Shown piece by piece: positions 39,126-49,123 of a stretch of DNA of 64,000 nt. This stretch comes from Psychromonas aquimarina ATCC BAA-1526. GTDB lineage: Bacteria; Pseudomonadota; Gammaproteobacteria; Enterobacterales; Psychromonadaceae. The position numbers and the translations under genes were made by a program. The DNA lies in the NCBI RefSeq assembly GCF_000428725.1, contig NZ_KE386791.1, positions 62,001-126,000 on the forward strand, given 5' to 3'. Below the pieces are notes generated by a model. It saw only the letters and a list, made by a program, of their open reading frames with translations. It was not told the origin of the DNA and made no database searches. Each line of letters starts with the position of its first letter. Position 1 is the first letter of the stretch.

Positions 39126-39164
39126 GAGCAGCGGCTGTGTCTGAAGTATGGACAGGGGGAAGTA

Positions 39165-40193
39165 ATGGATATTAATAAGCAGACCGTTCTGGTTGTGGAT
39201 GACACTCCCGAGAATATCGATGTTCTGGTCGGCACTTTAAAACAGGATTATCACGTTAAGGCCGCCATTAACGGTTTAATGGCTTTGAAGATTGTTCAGG
39301 CCAGCCCTCCGGATATTATTCTGCTGGATATTATGATGCCGGGAATTGACGGCTATGAGGTCTGCCGGCGTCTTAAGGCTGATCATACCACCAGACATAT
39401 ACCAGTCATTTTTGTTACCGCTAAAATCGCCCTGGAGGATGAAATTATGGGGCTGGATTTAGGAGCGATAGATTACATTTCTAAACCGATAAATCCCCCG
39501 CTGGTACAGGCACGGGTGAGGACGCATCTGGCACTGTATGATCAGAACCGGGCGCTGGACAGAAAGGTTTTTGCCCAGACTTTAGAACTGCATCAGACAC
39601 GGCTGCAGATTATTCAGCGATTAGGGCGTGCCGCTGAGTATAAAGACGATAATACCGGGCTGCACGTTATTCGTATGAGTGAATACTCGCGTATTCTTGG
39701 TCTGGCGGCCGGCATGAGCGAGACTGAAGCCGACATGTTAATGGATGCCGCGCCGATGCATGATATCGGCAAAATAGGTATTCCAGACAGTATTCTTAAA
39801 AAACCGGGCAAGCTGGATTATGCGGAATTTGAGATAATGAAAACCCATTGTGATATTGGTGAACAGATTATTGGAGATGATAAATCTGAGCTGCTGCAGA
39901 TGGCTAAGATCCTGACTCTGACCCATCACGAAAAATGGAACGGCAGTGGCTATCCGAATCAACTTAAGGGAGAGGATATTCCGCGTATCGGGCGCATTGT
40001 GGCGATAACCGATGTCTTTGATGCGTTAACCTCCGAAAGACCCTATAAAAAAGCCTGGTCCGTTGAGGACGCCGTGGAGCAGTTACAAAAAGATGCCGGT
40101 GAACATTTTGATCCGCAGCTGGTTGCGCTGTTTATTGAGGAGCTGCCAAAGATATTAGAAATTAAAGCTAAATATGACGATAAACAACCTTAG
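39165..40193 (+). CDS. Response regulator with HD-GYP cyclic-di-GMP phosphodiesterase domain
   Basis: This 342-residue protein has a CheY-like receiver (TVLVVDDTPEN; phosphoacceptor Asp in IILLDIMMPGIDG; KP at the end) joined by a helical linker to an HD-GYP domain. That domain shows MHDIGKIGIPDSIL, the HHEKWNGSGYP motif (GYP intact) and ITDVFDALTSERPYKKAW. Intact HD-GYP proteins degrade cyclic-di-GMP to GMP. It is placed 39 bp after the giant kinase with GGGGGA before its ATG, so it is the likely cognate output. Signals sensed by the kinase would then lower cyclic-di-GMP and favour motility, opposing the GGDEF protein at 10479. Confidence 0.9.
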   Translation: MDINKQTVLVVDDTPENIDVLVGTLKQDYHVKAAINGLMALKIVQASPPDIILLDIMMPGIDGYEVCRRLKADHTTRHIPVIFVTAKIALEDEIMGLDLGAIDYISKPINPPLVQARVRTHLALYDQNRALDRKVFAQTLELHQTRLQIIQRLGRAAEYKDDNTGLHVIRMSEYSRILGLAAGMSETEADMLMDAAPMHDIGKIGIPDSILKKPGKLDYAEFEIMKTHCDIGEQIIGDDKSELLQMAKILTLTHHEKWNGSGYPNQLKGEDIPRIGRIVAITDVFDALTSERPYKKAWSVEDAVEQLQKDAGEHFDPQLVALFIEELPKILEIKAKYDDKQP

Positions 40194-40385
40194 CCTAAAA
40201 CTGCATAGATTTATTTAACTATCAGTGTTCAGTATTTTCTGTTTTACTGCGCAAAGCTGTTTGTTGACATGGTGTTATACCAATTCCATTAATTAAATGA
40301 ATAGAAAATTAGTGGATTTGCTATTACTACTAAGGTGAAAGTTAATTCGCTGGATGTTACTGCAGACTGTAAATTACTTTTTCAG

Positions 40386-40408
40386 AAAGGGCGGCCGCCG
40401 CCGCCCTT
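40386..40408 (-). terminator. GC-rich hairpin after glgC
   Basis: AAAGGGCGGC/GCCGCCCTT gives a strong short stem within 30 bp of the glgC stop codon. On the minus strand it is followed by TCTGAAAAAG rather than a T-run, so termination is likely but not certain. Confidence 0.6.
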
Positions 40409-40436
40409 AAGCTGTTATTGGCTGTAAGCTAAATGC

Positions 40437-41708
40437 TTAACTTTGGCTTTTAGCTAATGCTTCCAGCATCTTGTTAGTGACCAGGGTAATTCCTTTTTCA
40501 GAAACCCGGAAGCCGTTGGCAATATCCTGCTCTTTATCATAACCGATAACTAAATTAGCCGGGATACGGCAGTTACTGTCCACAATCACGCGGCGCAGTT
40601 TACAGTATTCACCCACATGACTGCCGTGCAGCAGTACCGATTCTTCAATCAGGCTGTGAGAATGGGTATGAACACTGGAATACAGCAGGGACTTACGGAT
40701 TGTTGAGCCGGAGATAATACAGCCTCCGGAGACCGTTGAATCAAGCGCAGTACCGCGGCGTTCATCATTATCAAAAATAAACTTAGCCGGTGGAAGCTGC
40801 TCCTGATAAGTCCAGATTGGCCAGGATTTATCATATAAATCCAGCTGCGGCTCCGGCTCTACCAGCTCCATATTCGCTTCCCAGAATGAATCCAGTGTAC
40901 CTACATCACGCCAGTAAGGCTGATTGTTGCTGTCCGGATCTTTGAAAGCAAAAGCATAAACATTATGCTCTTTAATAATTGACGGGATGATATCGTGTCC
41001 GAAATCACGGCTGGAATCGGCATTTGCGCAGTCTTTTTCTAACTGTTCAAATAAAAAGTCGCTGCTGAAAACATAATTACCCATTGAAGCTAAACACTGG
41101 CCTGACTTGCCGGGGATTTCATTAGGTTGAGCTGGTTTTTCATCAAATGCGATAACTTTGTTATCGGTATTAACCGTCATCACACCAAAGCTGCCGGCTG
41201 CTTCTTCTGTCGGCACTTCTAGACAGCATACAGTCATATCAGCGTTATTTTCTACATGCTGAGCTAACAGTACACCATAATCCATGCGGTACACATGGTC
41301 GCCGGACAGTACCAGTATATATTTAGGACGCTCGGCTTTAATGATATCTAAATTCTGATAAACGGCATCGGCTGTGCCCACGTACCAGTCATCACCACTA
41401 CGCTGTGAAGCCGGTAATACATCGACAAATTCAGAGATATCGGCTTTAAAATGCCCCCAGCCCCGGTTGATATGACGAATTAACGAGTGAGATTTGTACT
41501 GCGTGGCAATACCGACTCGGTGAATACCTGAGTTGATACAGTTTGATAAAGGAAAGTCGATAATGCGGAATTTACCGCCAAAGTATACTGCAGGTTTTGC
41601 CCGCCAGTCGGTCAGTTCAAATAAACGGCTGCCGCGGCCTCCGGCTAGAACTAATGCATAGGTATCTTTGGTAAGGTTACTGATATATCTATCTTGATTG
41701 TGCCCCAT
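40437..41708 (-). CDS. glgC: Glucose-1-phosphate adenylyltransferase
   Basis: This 423-residue protein has the ADP-glucose pyrophosphorylase signatures: [32 protein letters not shown] (nucleotide and activator loop), [22 protein letters not shown], and a C-terminal left-handed beta-helix region ([21 protein letters not shown]). It makes ADP-glucose for glycogen synthesis and is the pathway's allosteric control point. No glgA, glgB or glgP lies in the window, so it stands apart from the usual glycogen operon here. Confidence 0.94.
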   Translation of the reverse strand: MGHNQDRYISNLTKDTYALVLAGGRGSRLFELTDWRAKPAVYFGGKFRIIDFPLSNCINSGIHRVGIATQYKSHSLIRHINRGWGHFKADISEFVDVLPASQRSGDDWYVGTADAVYQNLDIIKAERPKYILVLSGDHVYRMDYGVLLAQHVENNADMTVCCLEVPTEEAAGSFGVMTVNTDNKVIAFDEKPAQPNEIPGKSGQCLASMGNYVFSSDFLFEQLEKDCANADSSRDFGHDIIPSIIKEHNVYAFAFKDPDSNNQPYWRDVGTLDSFWEANMELVEPEPQLDLYDKSWPIWTYQEQLPPAKFIFDNDERRGTALDSTVSGGCIISGSTIRKSLLYSSVHTHSHSLIEESVLLHGSHVGEYCKLRRVIVDSNCRIPANLVIGYDKEQDIANGFRVSEKGITLVTNKMLEALAKSQS

Positions 41709-42246
41709 AAACGATTCTCCATGTAATTTGAAATTTTATTGCCTGCAGACGTTAGTGTAACTGCTGATATCCAGGCTGTTGAGCAGGTTCTATTTTGTAA
41801 TTTATAATTTCCTGACTTTGGGTGAAACTAACGCTGTAAACGTTTTCTTTTGTATCACCGAATAAAGCCTGATTCAATGCAATCACTACATAGGATATTT
41901 TTGATGGTTTTATTTGAGAGCAGGTTCATAAATACATTATTTATTTTATTTACAGCTGTTTAATAAACAAACAGGAAAAAATTGGCGCTGTTCAATAAAG
42001 AATTTCAGCTAAAGTAAAAATGCCAACTGTCAGTGACTATTTTTTTGCTGTTGATGCTGCTTTACTCTTAGATTGCGCAAAAATACCGCTGCTGTTATTT
42101 TCAAACTATAATTGAAACATAATCCATACAATTATATACATGACAGTTATCAGTGAGCGACGTATTATCTGCTTTGCACTTAAATGGGTACAACCGGCTG
42201 AATTCAGGCCAAGATTACAGACACTCGCCTTCAAACGGATAATACT
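41709..42246. other. Intergenic region between divergent glgC and the efflux operon
   Basis: This 538-bp AT-rich gap must hold both divergent promoters. I see no reading frame of note, no repeat and no known RNA motif in it. Confidence 0.45.
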
Positions 42247-43392
42247 ATGAAAAAACGCTGGATTGCAGCCGCTGTTATAACGGCAGTCACGCTAGGCACT
42301 GTTTATTACTTCAATACTCCTCATAAAGAGGTTTTGTCTTTACCTCTGATCACCGCTGAAACAGGCAGCATAGAAAAACAGGCTGTCGCAGTCGGGCAGA
42401 TAGTGCCGGCTCATTCCGTGCAGATTAAATCGCAGATAGAAGGCATTGTCGGAGAAATTTATCACGGTGTCGGTGAGCAGGTAAAAGCCGGTACCGCTTT
42501 GATCAAAATTCGTCCTAACCCGACACCGCAGCGTTTGACGCAGGCGATCACTGAATTAATGTCGAGTCAGGCGCAGCTGCAGTCCTCTAAACAAAAACTA
42601 TCTAATTTAGAGCGTCTGGTTCGGGATGATGTTATTCCTTCAAATTATGGTGAATATATTCAGGCTAAAGCAAATGTAAGTCAGAATAATGCCGATCTGC
42701 AGCAGAAACAGCAGAATTTAGATCTGATCCGCAGCGGGGAATCATCAGTGGGCTCATCCAAGCTGACATCAACCATCACCGCGCCGATAACCGGCACTGT
42801 GTTAAGTTTGAATGTAGAAGTAGGTGAACCTATTATTTCAACTGAATCAAGTCAGTCAGCAACGCAGATGATGTCACTGGCGGATATGAGCGATATGATT
42901 TTTAAAGGCAGTGTCAGTGAACACGATGCTGCTCAGCTGCAGGCGGGTATGCCGGTTACTATGACACTGGCCCCGTATCCGGAAGTTGAGATGACAGGTA
43001 CATTAAGTAAAGTAGCAGTACAGTCTGAGAAGCTTAATTTACAGCAGAACTCTTCGTCATCCAGCGAACAGCGCAGTTTTGATAACGGTTTTCAGGTGGA
43101 AGTGAATAACATCCTCTTTCCTGCGGATCTGATTATTCGTTCCGGTTTTTCAGCTACTGCACAAATTACCCTGAAAAAAGCCGATCAGGTCACCACAATT
43201 CCAGAGCGTGCTCTGCAGTTTTCAGACAATAAGCCGGAAATACTGCTTCCCGATGATTCTGCGCAGGGCTTCCACGCAGTTCCAGTGGAATTAGGGCTGT
43301 CTGACGGAATAAATGTAGAAGTTATTTCAGGGCTGCAGCAGGGGCAGGAGATTGTTGACAGCAGTATGATGGGAGCGCTTCCCGATGCCTGA
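42247..43392 (+). CDS. Periplasmic adaptor (MacA-like) of a tripartite ABC efflux system
   Basis: This 381-residue protein has an N-terminal membrane anchor (RWIAAAVITAVTLGTVYYF). A split lipoyl domain follows (VPAHSVQIKSQIEGIVGEIYHGVGEQVKAGTALIKI … APITGTVLSLNVEVGEPI) around a coiled-coil hairpin, then beta-barrel and membrane-proximal domains (PERALQFSDNKPEI; VELGLSDGINVEVISGL). It links an inner-membrane ABC pump to TolC. The next gene begins eight bases before its stop, which shows translational coupling in a five-gene operon. Confidence 0.87.
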   Translation: MKKRWIAAAVITAVTLGTVYYFNTPHKEVLSLPLITAETGSIEKQAVAVGQIVPAHSVQIKSQIEGIVGEIYHGVGEQVKAGTALIKIRPNPTPQRLTQAITELMSSQAQLQSSKQKLSNLERLVRDDVIPSNYGEYIQAKANVSQNNADLQQKQQNLDLIRSGESSVGSSKLTSTITAPITGTVLSLNVEVGEPIISTESSQSATQMMSLADMSDMIFKGSVSEHDAAQLQAGMPVTMTLAPYPEVEMTGTLSKVAVQSEKLNLQQNSSSSSEQRSFDNGFQVEVNNILFPADLIIRSGFSATAQITLKKADQVTTIPERALQFSDNKPEILLPDDSAQGFHAVPVELGLSDGINVEVISGLQQGQEIVDSSMMGALPDA

Positions 43393-44695
43393 TTTAATAT
43401 TCTCACAATACTGGTTAATGGTCAGGGGCATTTCCCGCCGGGCACTTGTTTTTCTACCGGCAGCGCTGTTAAGTCTGCCGCCGCCGGGTTATGCGGTCAC
43501 CATCGAGCAGGCATGGGAAGCGGCAAAAGCTTTTGATCCTGATTATCAGAAAGCACAGATTAATACGCGTATCAGTGAAACTGATATTCGTTCAAGCCGC
43601 AGTGGTTTAATGCCGGGCCTAAGTGCAGGTGCAGAGTCCAGCTGGAATGATAACGGTGACAATACGAATGGTTATTCTCTGAGTTTAAGTCAGACCATAT
43701 GGGACAGCTCAAAGTGGGCGGGATTAGATGCATCACAGGCATCCTTTGTCAGTGCACAGCTGAGCGAGCAGCAGGCGCATAATGAGCTTGCCGAAAAACT
43801 GATCACTGCTTATCTTGATTTAGCTAAAGCGCATGGCGATCTGCGTCTGGCACAGCAGAAACTCGACGAAGGGCAGAAAATGCTGCGTATTACCGAGCAG
43901 CGTTATGCAGCCGGTGTACTGATGGTGACAGACGTCGAAGATATGCGCGCCAACCACGTTGATGAACAAGCGCTTATTCTGCAGAAACGCTCTGAAATTG
44001 ATACCCTGCAGGCCGCTTTGACTGCTTTAATAAATCAGAAGCCTGGTTTTATTGACGAGATCAGCACAACTGCACTGCAGCAGCCGAAAATGCTGGTCAA
44101 CAGCGGGGAAGAATGGCTGGCACTTGCCCGTAATAACAGCCCGCAGCTGCTGGCCGCCCAGCAGGCATTAAAAGCCAGCCAGTACCAGTATCAGCAGAGT
44201 AAAGCAGGATATTACCCTACTGTACAAGGTTCAATTAATTATAGTGATGACGACCGGCGCGCCAATGATGATTTAAGTGCCGGACTTACCCTGACCATTC
44301 CACTGGATCTAAACGGGGCAACTCGTGCTAGTGTTGACCGCTCCAGCCTGCTGGTTTTTCAGGCCAAACAGGATGTGCGTATAGTTGAAATAAATATTAA
44401 GCAGACTATCGACAGCCGCTATAATCAGGTGCTTCTAGACTGGCAGCGGGTAGAGATGGCGCTGCAGCAGGTTAAATCCCGGGAAAGGGCGTTAAAAAGT
44501 AAAAAGACGGTTTACAATGCCGGACTTGCTGATGTAACCGATATTATCACTGCTCATAACAATCTGTTCAGCAGTAAAAACAGCCTGCAGGCACTGCTTT
44601 ATCAGTACTGGCAGGACAGGGTGTCGCTGCTTAAAGCCGCCGGGCAGTTAGATGACGATACCGTTAAGCAGATTTCCAGAGCACTGCAGTCATGA
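43385..44695 (+). CDS. TolC-family outer-membrane channel protein
   Basis: This 436-residue protein has a signal peptide (ALVFLPAALLSLPPPGYA) and then two OEP repeats (VTIEQAWEAAKAFDPDYQKAQI; SPQLLAAQQALKASQYQYQQSKAGYYPTV) of the TolC type, each with long helices. It should trimerise as the exit duct for the adaptor and ABC pump of this operon. It overlaps the adaptor gene by eight bases and the next permease gene by four. Confidence 0.87.
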   Translation: MPDLIFSQYWLMVRGISRRALVFLPAALLSLPPPGYAVTIEQAWEAAKAFDPDYQKAQINTRISETDIRSSRSGLMPGLSAGAESSWNDNGDNTNGYSLSLSQTIWDSSKWAGLDASQASFVSAQLSEQQAHNELAEKLITAYLDLAKAHGDLRLAQQKLDEGQKMLRITEQRYAAGVLMVTDVEDMRANHVDEQALILQKRSEIDTLQAALTALINQKPGFIDEISTTALQQPKMLVNSGEEWLALARNNSPQLLAAQQALKASQYQYQQSKAGYYPTVQGSINYSDDDRRANDDLSAGLTLTIPLDLNGATRASVDRSSLLVFQAKQDVRIVEINIKQTIDSRYNQVLLDWQRVEMALQQVKSRERALKSKKTVYNAGLADVTDIITAHNNLFSSKNSLQALLYQYWQDRVSLLKAAGQLDDDTVKQISRALQS

Positions 44696-45909
44696 GACCT
44701 ATGTTACAACAGATTGTGCAGATGCTTTTTGCGCATCGTCTGCGCAGCCTGCTTGCTGTTACAGCAGTTGTCTGGGGAATCGTTTCAGTATTAGTTCTGA
44801 TGGCATTAGGTGAGGGTTTTTATCAGATCAATGCCAAGTCATTTTCACTGTTAATGAGTGATACCCAGCTGGCTCTGCCGGAAATGACCAGTAAACCCTG
44901 GCAGGGACTGCCTGCCCGCCGAGAGGTTTCTTTTACTGAACCTGAATTTCGTCTTTTAGAAAAACAGTCCGCGATAAAAGCGCTGTCGGTGGTATTCCAG
45001 AAGTGGGATGCCGCTGTGACGGATATTACCGGACATACGCTGCCCGGTTATATTCGCGGAGTTGATAATAATTATATCGCTATGCGCAAAATAAAACTGG
45101 CGTCCGGTTCGCGCAATATTAGTACGCGTGATATCAACAGGTACAGCCGCATTGCAGTTATCGGCTGGCAGCTGGCGCAGCAGGGCGGTTTGACTATCGG
45201 TGATAAGCTGCGGGTTAATGGTGTTCCTTTTCTTGTCGCGGGCATTACCCGGCAGAGTGAAGGCGGCATGTCTATGGGACGTGAAGATAATCAAGTTCTT
45301 ATTCCCAGCAGTACATTTACGGAATTGTGGAATGACAAACCTGTGCAGATTATGGTCACACCGGCAGCGGGTATTTCAGGCGTGGTGCTGCGGAAAAATT
45401 TATTGTCATTTTTTGCCAGTCAAAAACACTTTGATCCCAGTGATAAACGTGCTGTCTGGCTGCCTGATTTTAGTCAGGATGTTAAATTTTTCACCACCTT
45501 ACTGCGCGGCATACAACTGTTTCTTGGTGCTAGCGGCGCCATGACTTTAGCGGTCGGCGCATTGGGCGTTGCTAATATTATGTTTTTATCAGTTACTGAG
45601 CGAACCAGAGAAATTGGTGTGCGCCTGGCGATTGGGGCGAGTCCGAATAATATCCTGGTGCAGTTTCTTCTTGAGGGAGGAGTGCTGGTGTCGATCGGTA
45701 CTGCTGTGGGGATCGCGCTCTCCTATGTTTTAATTCTACTGCTGAACCAGATGGGACTGCCTGACTGGCTGGGAAGTCCGGTTATCAGCGCTGATGCCGT
45801 GTTAATGGCGCTCTCTGTCACTGTAGTTTTAGCACTGTTAGCTTCATTTTTTCCGGCACGACGTGCATCGAATCTGATCCCCGTTATTGCATTAAGTGCG
45901 AGGGTCTAA
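44692..45909 (+). CDS. FtsX/MacB-type ABC permease, first of two
   Basis: This 405-residue protein has one N-terminal helix (LLAVTAVVWGIVSVLVLMALGEG), a ~230-residue periplasmic MacB core domain, and three C-terminal helices (ASGAMTLAVGALGVANIMFLSVTERTREIGVRLAIGAS…). There is no ATPase domain, so it relies on the separate ATPase at 47212. The ATG lies in an ATGA overlap with the preceding stop. Confidence 0.87.
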   Translation: MRPMLQQIVQMLFAHRLRSLLAVTAVVWGIVSVLVLMALGEGFYQINAKSFSLLMSDTQLALPEMTSKPWQGLPARREVSFTEPEFRLLEKQSAIKALSVVFQKWDAAVTDITGHTLPGYIRGVDNNYIAMRKIKLASGSRNISTRDINRYSRIAVIGWQLAQQGGLTIGDKLRVNGVPFLVAGITRQSEGGMSMGREDNQVLIPSSTFTELWNDKPVQIMVTPAAGISGVVLRKNLLSFFASQKHFDPSDKRAVWLPDFSQDVKFFTTLLRGIQLFLGASGAMTLAVGALGVANIMFLSVTERTREIGVRLAIGASPNNILVQFLLEGGVLVSIGTAVGIALSYVLILLLNQMGLPDWLGSPVISADAVLMALSVTVVLALLASFFPARRASNLIPVIALSARV

Positions 45910-45910
45910 C

Positions 45911-47191
45911 ATGATTGCATTTCGCCAGATTATACAGGAGATGGCCGCTGAAAAACTGCACCTCGGGCTGACCATTTTAGCGATTGCCTGGGCGACCGTT
46001 TCCATTGCTTCAATGCTTGCTGTTGGTGAGGGGCTGCGCCAGGGGCTTATTCGCACCACCAGTAACGGTAACGGTGATCTGATTTTACTAACGGGCGGCT
46101 TTGCCACGCTGGATTACGGTAATTTTTCTAAAGGTAAACAGTTAAATCTTAAACCTGATGATGTTGATCTGCTGCGTGCTTTACCTTCGCTGGCACAAGT
46201 TGAACCAAGTGCTGTATGGTCGGCTTCGGTAACCTATAAAGATAACGGCACCTGGCAGCAGCCTTTAGCTGTTTATCCGCAGTATAAAAATCTCACCGGA
46301 CTGCAGATTGACAGCGGCGGGCGCTGGTTTAATCCTTTAGATATTAAAGAGCAGCGGAAAGTTATTGTGATCGGTAAAAGCGCCGCTGTCAGTCTGTTTA
46401 ATGAAGATGATGATTTTGACTGGGAGAATATGCCGGATCTTGAATCTTCTCCCATTGGTAAACAGCTTAAAGTCGGTGAAGAAAAATTTACTGTTATCGG
46501 TGTATTAAAAAGTAATCCGTCTAATATAGAAAACGGTATACCCATTGATTATGCTGTTTTTGTCCCCTTTACCACCTGGCTGCGTTTCCATGTAAATCCT
46601 TCATTAGGCGCGATCAATATTAAACCGGCCGCCGGGGTGGACAGGGAAAAGGCGGCCGCATCGGCGCGCCAGGTTATCGCCCGGAAATACGGTGCAAGTA
46701 CAGAGGATCTGCAGCTGCTACAGGCTCAGGATATGCTGCTTAGACAAAAAACCATGCGTCAGTTTCTAATTGGTCTGCAGAGCTTTCTGGGTATTATCGG
46801 TTTAGTAACCTTAGCCGTTGCCGGTATTGGTATCGCTAATGTTATGTATGCCACAGTGAAACGCGCAACGCGGGATATCGGTATTAGAATGGCCGTCGGA
46901 GCAAGGCCTGGCGCCATTAAACTGCATTATCTTATCCAGGCGTTTATCACTATTTCTATCGGCGGGGTTATCGGCCTGATCCTTACTTATGCTCTGGTCC
47001 AAGTGCTGCAGAATATTCCTATTCAGGGAAGCGGGTTTTATGATTATCTCGGGCAGCCGACACCAGAGCTGTCATTTACCATTGTCAGTCTGGTGATACT
47101 GGCACTCAGTGTTGTCGGCATTGCCGCAGCCTGGTTTCCTGCTCGTCATGCGGCCGCTATTACGCCCCTGGAAGCGCTGCAGGGTGAATAA
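45911..47191 (+). CDS. FtsX/MacB-type ABC permease, second of two
   Basis: About 426 residues with the same layout as its neighbour: one N-terminal helix (HLGLTILAIAWATVSIASMLAVGEGL), a large periplasmic domain, and three C-terminal helices (IGLVTLAVAGIGIANVMYATVKRATRDIGIRMAVGA). Two different permeases with one ATPase suggests a heterodimeric membrane part. A GTG at 45896 would overlap the previous gene; the ATG at 45911 after the stop is preferred. Confidence 0.85.
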   Translation: MIAFRQIIQEMAAEKLHLGLTILAIAWATVSIASMLAVGEGLRQGLIRTTSNGNGDLILLTGGFATLDYGNFSKGKQLNLKPDDVDLLRALPSLAQVEPSAVWSASVTYKDNGTWQQPLAVYPQYKNLTGLQIDSGGRWFNPLDIKEQRKVIVIGKSAAVSLFNEDDDFDWENMPDLESSPIGKQLKVGEEKFTVIGVLKSNPSNIENGIPIDYAVFVPFTTWLRFHVNPSLGAINIKPAAGVDREKAAASARQVIARKYGASTEDLQLLQAQDMLLRQKTMRQFLIGLQSFLGIIGLVTLAVAGIGIANVMYATVKRATRDIGIRMAVGARPGAIKLHYLIQAFITISIGGVIGLILTYALVQVLQNIPIQGSGFYDYLGQPTPELSFTIVSLVILALSVVGIAAAWFPARHAAAITPLEALQGE

Positions 47192-47211
47192 TTGTTTATT
47201 AAAGGAAGATT

Positions 47212-47931
47212 ATGTCCCTAGTTCAGCTTAAAGATATCAGCAAGCATTACCAAAGCGGTGATGAACATGTGTACGCATTAGATGGTGTCACTCTTACCAT
47301 TAAGAAGGGGGAGTTTTTATCGATTCTCGGGCCGTCGGGCTCCGGCAAATCAACCCTTATGAATGTACTAGGCTGCCTGGATAAACCGACAGCCGGTTTT
47401 TATCAGTTAGATGATCACGATGTATCGTCTTTCAGCAGTAAGGAGCTGGCTGCAGTTCGTAATAGTAAGATTGGTTTTGTTTTCCAGAGTTTTAATTTAC
47501 TGGAATATGCTACTGCACTGGAAAATGTAATGCTGCCGCTGGTATATGCCGGTGTAAATCTTAGAAAGCGCCGGGCTAAAGCCGCTGAATTATTAGAGCG
47601 GGTCGGCTTAGGCGACCGCATGAGTCATAAACCTAATCAACTTTCCGGTGGTCAGAAGCAGCGTGTTGCTATTGCCCGCGCATTAGTTAATGATCCGCAG
47701 ATTATTCTTGCCGATGAGCCGACCGGGGCGTTAGATTCAAAATCAGGCGCGGAGATCGAAGCCTTGTTCAGCGAACTGCATCATGAAGGACGTACATTAA
47801 TTGTGGTTACTCATGATATTTCCCTGGCTCGTCGTACCAAACGTATTATTAATATTAAAGACGGAAAAGTGGTGGACGATGAAATACTGGAGCCTTCATC
47901 TACCATTTACCACAGAAGAGAAGGGGATTAA
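47212..47931 (+). CDS. ABC transporter ATP-binding protein (MacB/LolD type)
   Basis: This 239-residue protein has GPSGSGKST (Walker A), the Q-loop VFQSFNLL, the signature LSGGQKQRVAIARAL, IILADEPTGALD (Walker B) and VVTHD (H-loop), all intact. MacB/LolD-class ATPases drive mechanotransmission of export from the periplasm rather than transport across the inner membrane. It ends the five-gene operon. A ribosome site AAAGGAAG precedes its ATG. Confidence 0.92.
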   Translation: MSLVQLKDISKHYQSGDEHVYALDGVTLTIKKGEFLSILGPSGSGKSTLMNVLGCLDKPTAGFYQLDDHDVSSFSSKELAAVRNSKIGFVFQSFNLLEYATALENVMLPLVYAGVNLRKRRAKAAELLERVGLGDRMSHKPNQLSGGQKQRVAIARALVNDPQIILADEPTGALDSKSGAEIEALFSELHHEGRTLIVVTHDISLARRTKRIINIKDGKVVDDEILEPSSTIYHRREGD

Positions 47932-47973
47932 GGCATGTGCTTTATGCGGGTATTTTCAAGTTAATTAAGCAGG

Positions 47974-48004
47974 TTAGAGGCTGCTTAAAATAAACAGCCC
48001 CTAA
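47974..48004. repeat. Small inverted repeat with MITE-like ends
   Basis: TTAGAGGCTG…CAGCCCCTAA forms a 10-bp stem with one mismatch. The reverse strand begins TTAGGGGCTGTTTAT, one base different over 15 from the MITE end at 15564. It could be a deletion remnant of that element now serving as terminator between the ABC operon and the converging uspA gene. Confidence 0.5.
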
Positions 48005-48042
48005 TTGACGGCAGATATAAAATTAGCGTCGACTACCCGGTA

Positions 48043-48480
48043 TTATTCTTCAAGATAAACAATTAATAAGTCTGAGACTGCAGTTTTTACGAATTTACTC
48101 ACTGAAGTTGTAAAATTACTCCATAGGTCATGGTGGTGTCCGCAAACTAATAGATCTACATCCTTCTCGATAATTGTTCTGTGCAGTTTATCGTTCAAAT
48201 CACCCATTAAAACCCAGGTGTTTGTGACCGGGTAATCAAGTGGCTCGGCTAATTCCTGCAGCTGTTGGCGAAGCTCATCTTTCTCTTGCACATTGTCATC
48301 GTGTACTATTACCTTGCCGGTTTTCGGCTGGCGTAATGCTATGTTGCTCGCATACTTAACATCAACAAAAATAAACGAAAGCGTACAATTAGCATCTTTA
48401 GCTAATGAGACAGCTTTATCGATCACTACCTTACTGGATTTAGACAAATCAACAGCGACTAATATATGTTTATAGCTCAT
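48043..48480 (-). CDS. Universal stress protein (UspA family), first of two
   Basis: This 145-residue protein is a single Usp domain: YKHILVAVDLSKSSKVVIDKAVSLAK at the N-terminus, VLMGDLNDKLHRTI in the middle and DLLVCGHHHDLWSN followed by TSVSKFVKTAVSDLLIVYL. The C-terminal motif lacks the usual GxxGS of ATP-binding Usps (it reads HHHDLWSNFTTSVS), so it resembles the UspA branch. A paralogue at 51834 is about two-thirds identical, and upstream DNA is similar too. The pair flanks clpC. Confidence 0.88.
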   Translation of the reverse strand: MSYKHILVAVDLSKSSKVVIDKAVSLAKDANCTLSFIFVDVKYASNIALRQPKTGKVIVHDDNVQEKDELRQQLQELAEPLDYPVTNTWVLMGDLNDKLHRTIIEKDVDLLVCGHHHDLWSNFTTSVSKFVKTAVSDLLIVYLEE

Positions 48481-49123
48481 TGTAAATCCTCCAAACTTGA
48501 TCTCTCATAGTTAATAGCAAGACATAAAACAAATAATCAATCTAACAGTTAATTCAGCTTGAGGTTGTTATCAACCTGCGTCCGGTATCTTCTTATTCAC
48601 AGCCGTCTGCACTGTTTTTGTGCCTTAAAAACTCTGCAGACGATTTGTGAAATGCTTAATAAAACCTATAGTCAATTAGTATTTATTTTATGTTGTGTAA
48701 AACCACATTATTAATGTGTTTAGTCTAAGTCTAGCCGCTGTATGGTATTTTTCATTTTCTAGTGATTTTTTTTTACCTTTAATATCAATGTGTCGATATA
48801 GAAAAGGGTATATTTGACAAGTACAAAAACAAGCAGATGATTTTTGGAACTGGTTAGTGCAGCCAATGATTTGTTTCCATCTACTTTTCCTGCATCTAAT
48901 AACGTTGTTTTCTGCAGCCGCTGAGCTGCGGGGCGGATCATATAAAGGTTTTACTTAAATCATTACAAAGCCAAGCTTCTCTAACTCTTAACGGGCTAAA
49001 CTAACACTATAATAATGCAAGGTTTTTTTAGGGCACTACACTTAGAATATAAGTTCAGGCTCCTTTTAGGGGCTTTGATCTGAGACGTTTAGAATAGTGA
49101 ACATTCTATCATTGGAGTAGGTT
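48481..49123. other. Intergenic region shared by divergent uspA and clpC genes
   Basis: 643 bp without a supported gene. The block TAAGTCTAGC…GTAT-GGTATTTTTCATTT at 48726-48757 recurs at 52499-52531 upstream of the second uspA gene and is a candidate shared promoter or operator. A TATAAT at 49008 is a possible -10 box for clpC, but the matching -35 is weak. A 60-codon minus-strand frame at 48759 looks spurious. Confidence 0.5.
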
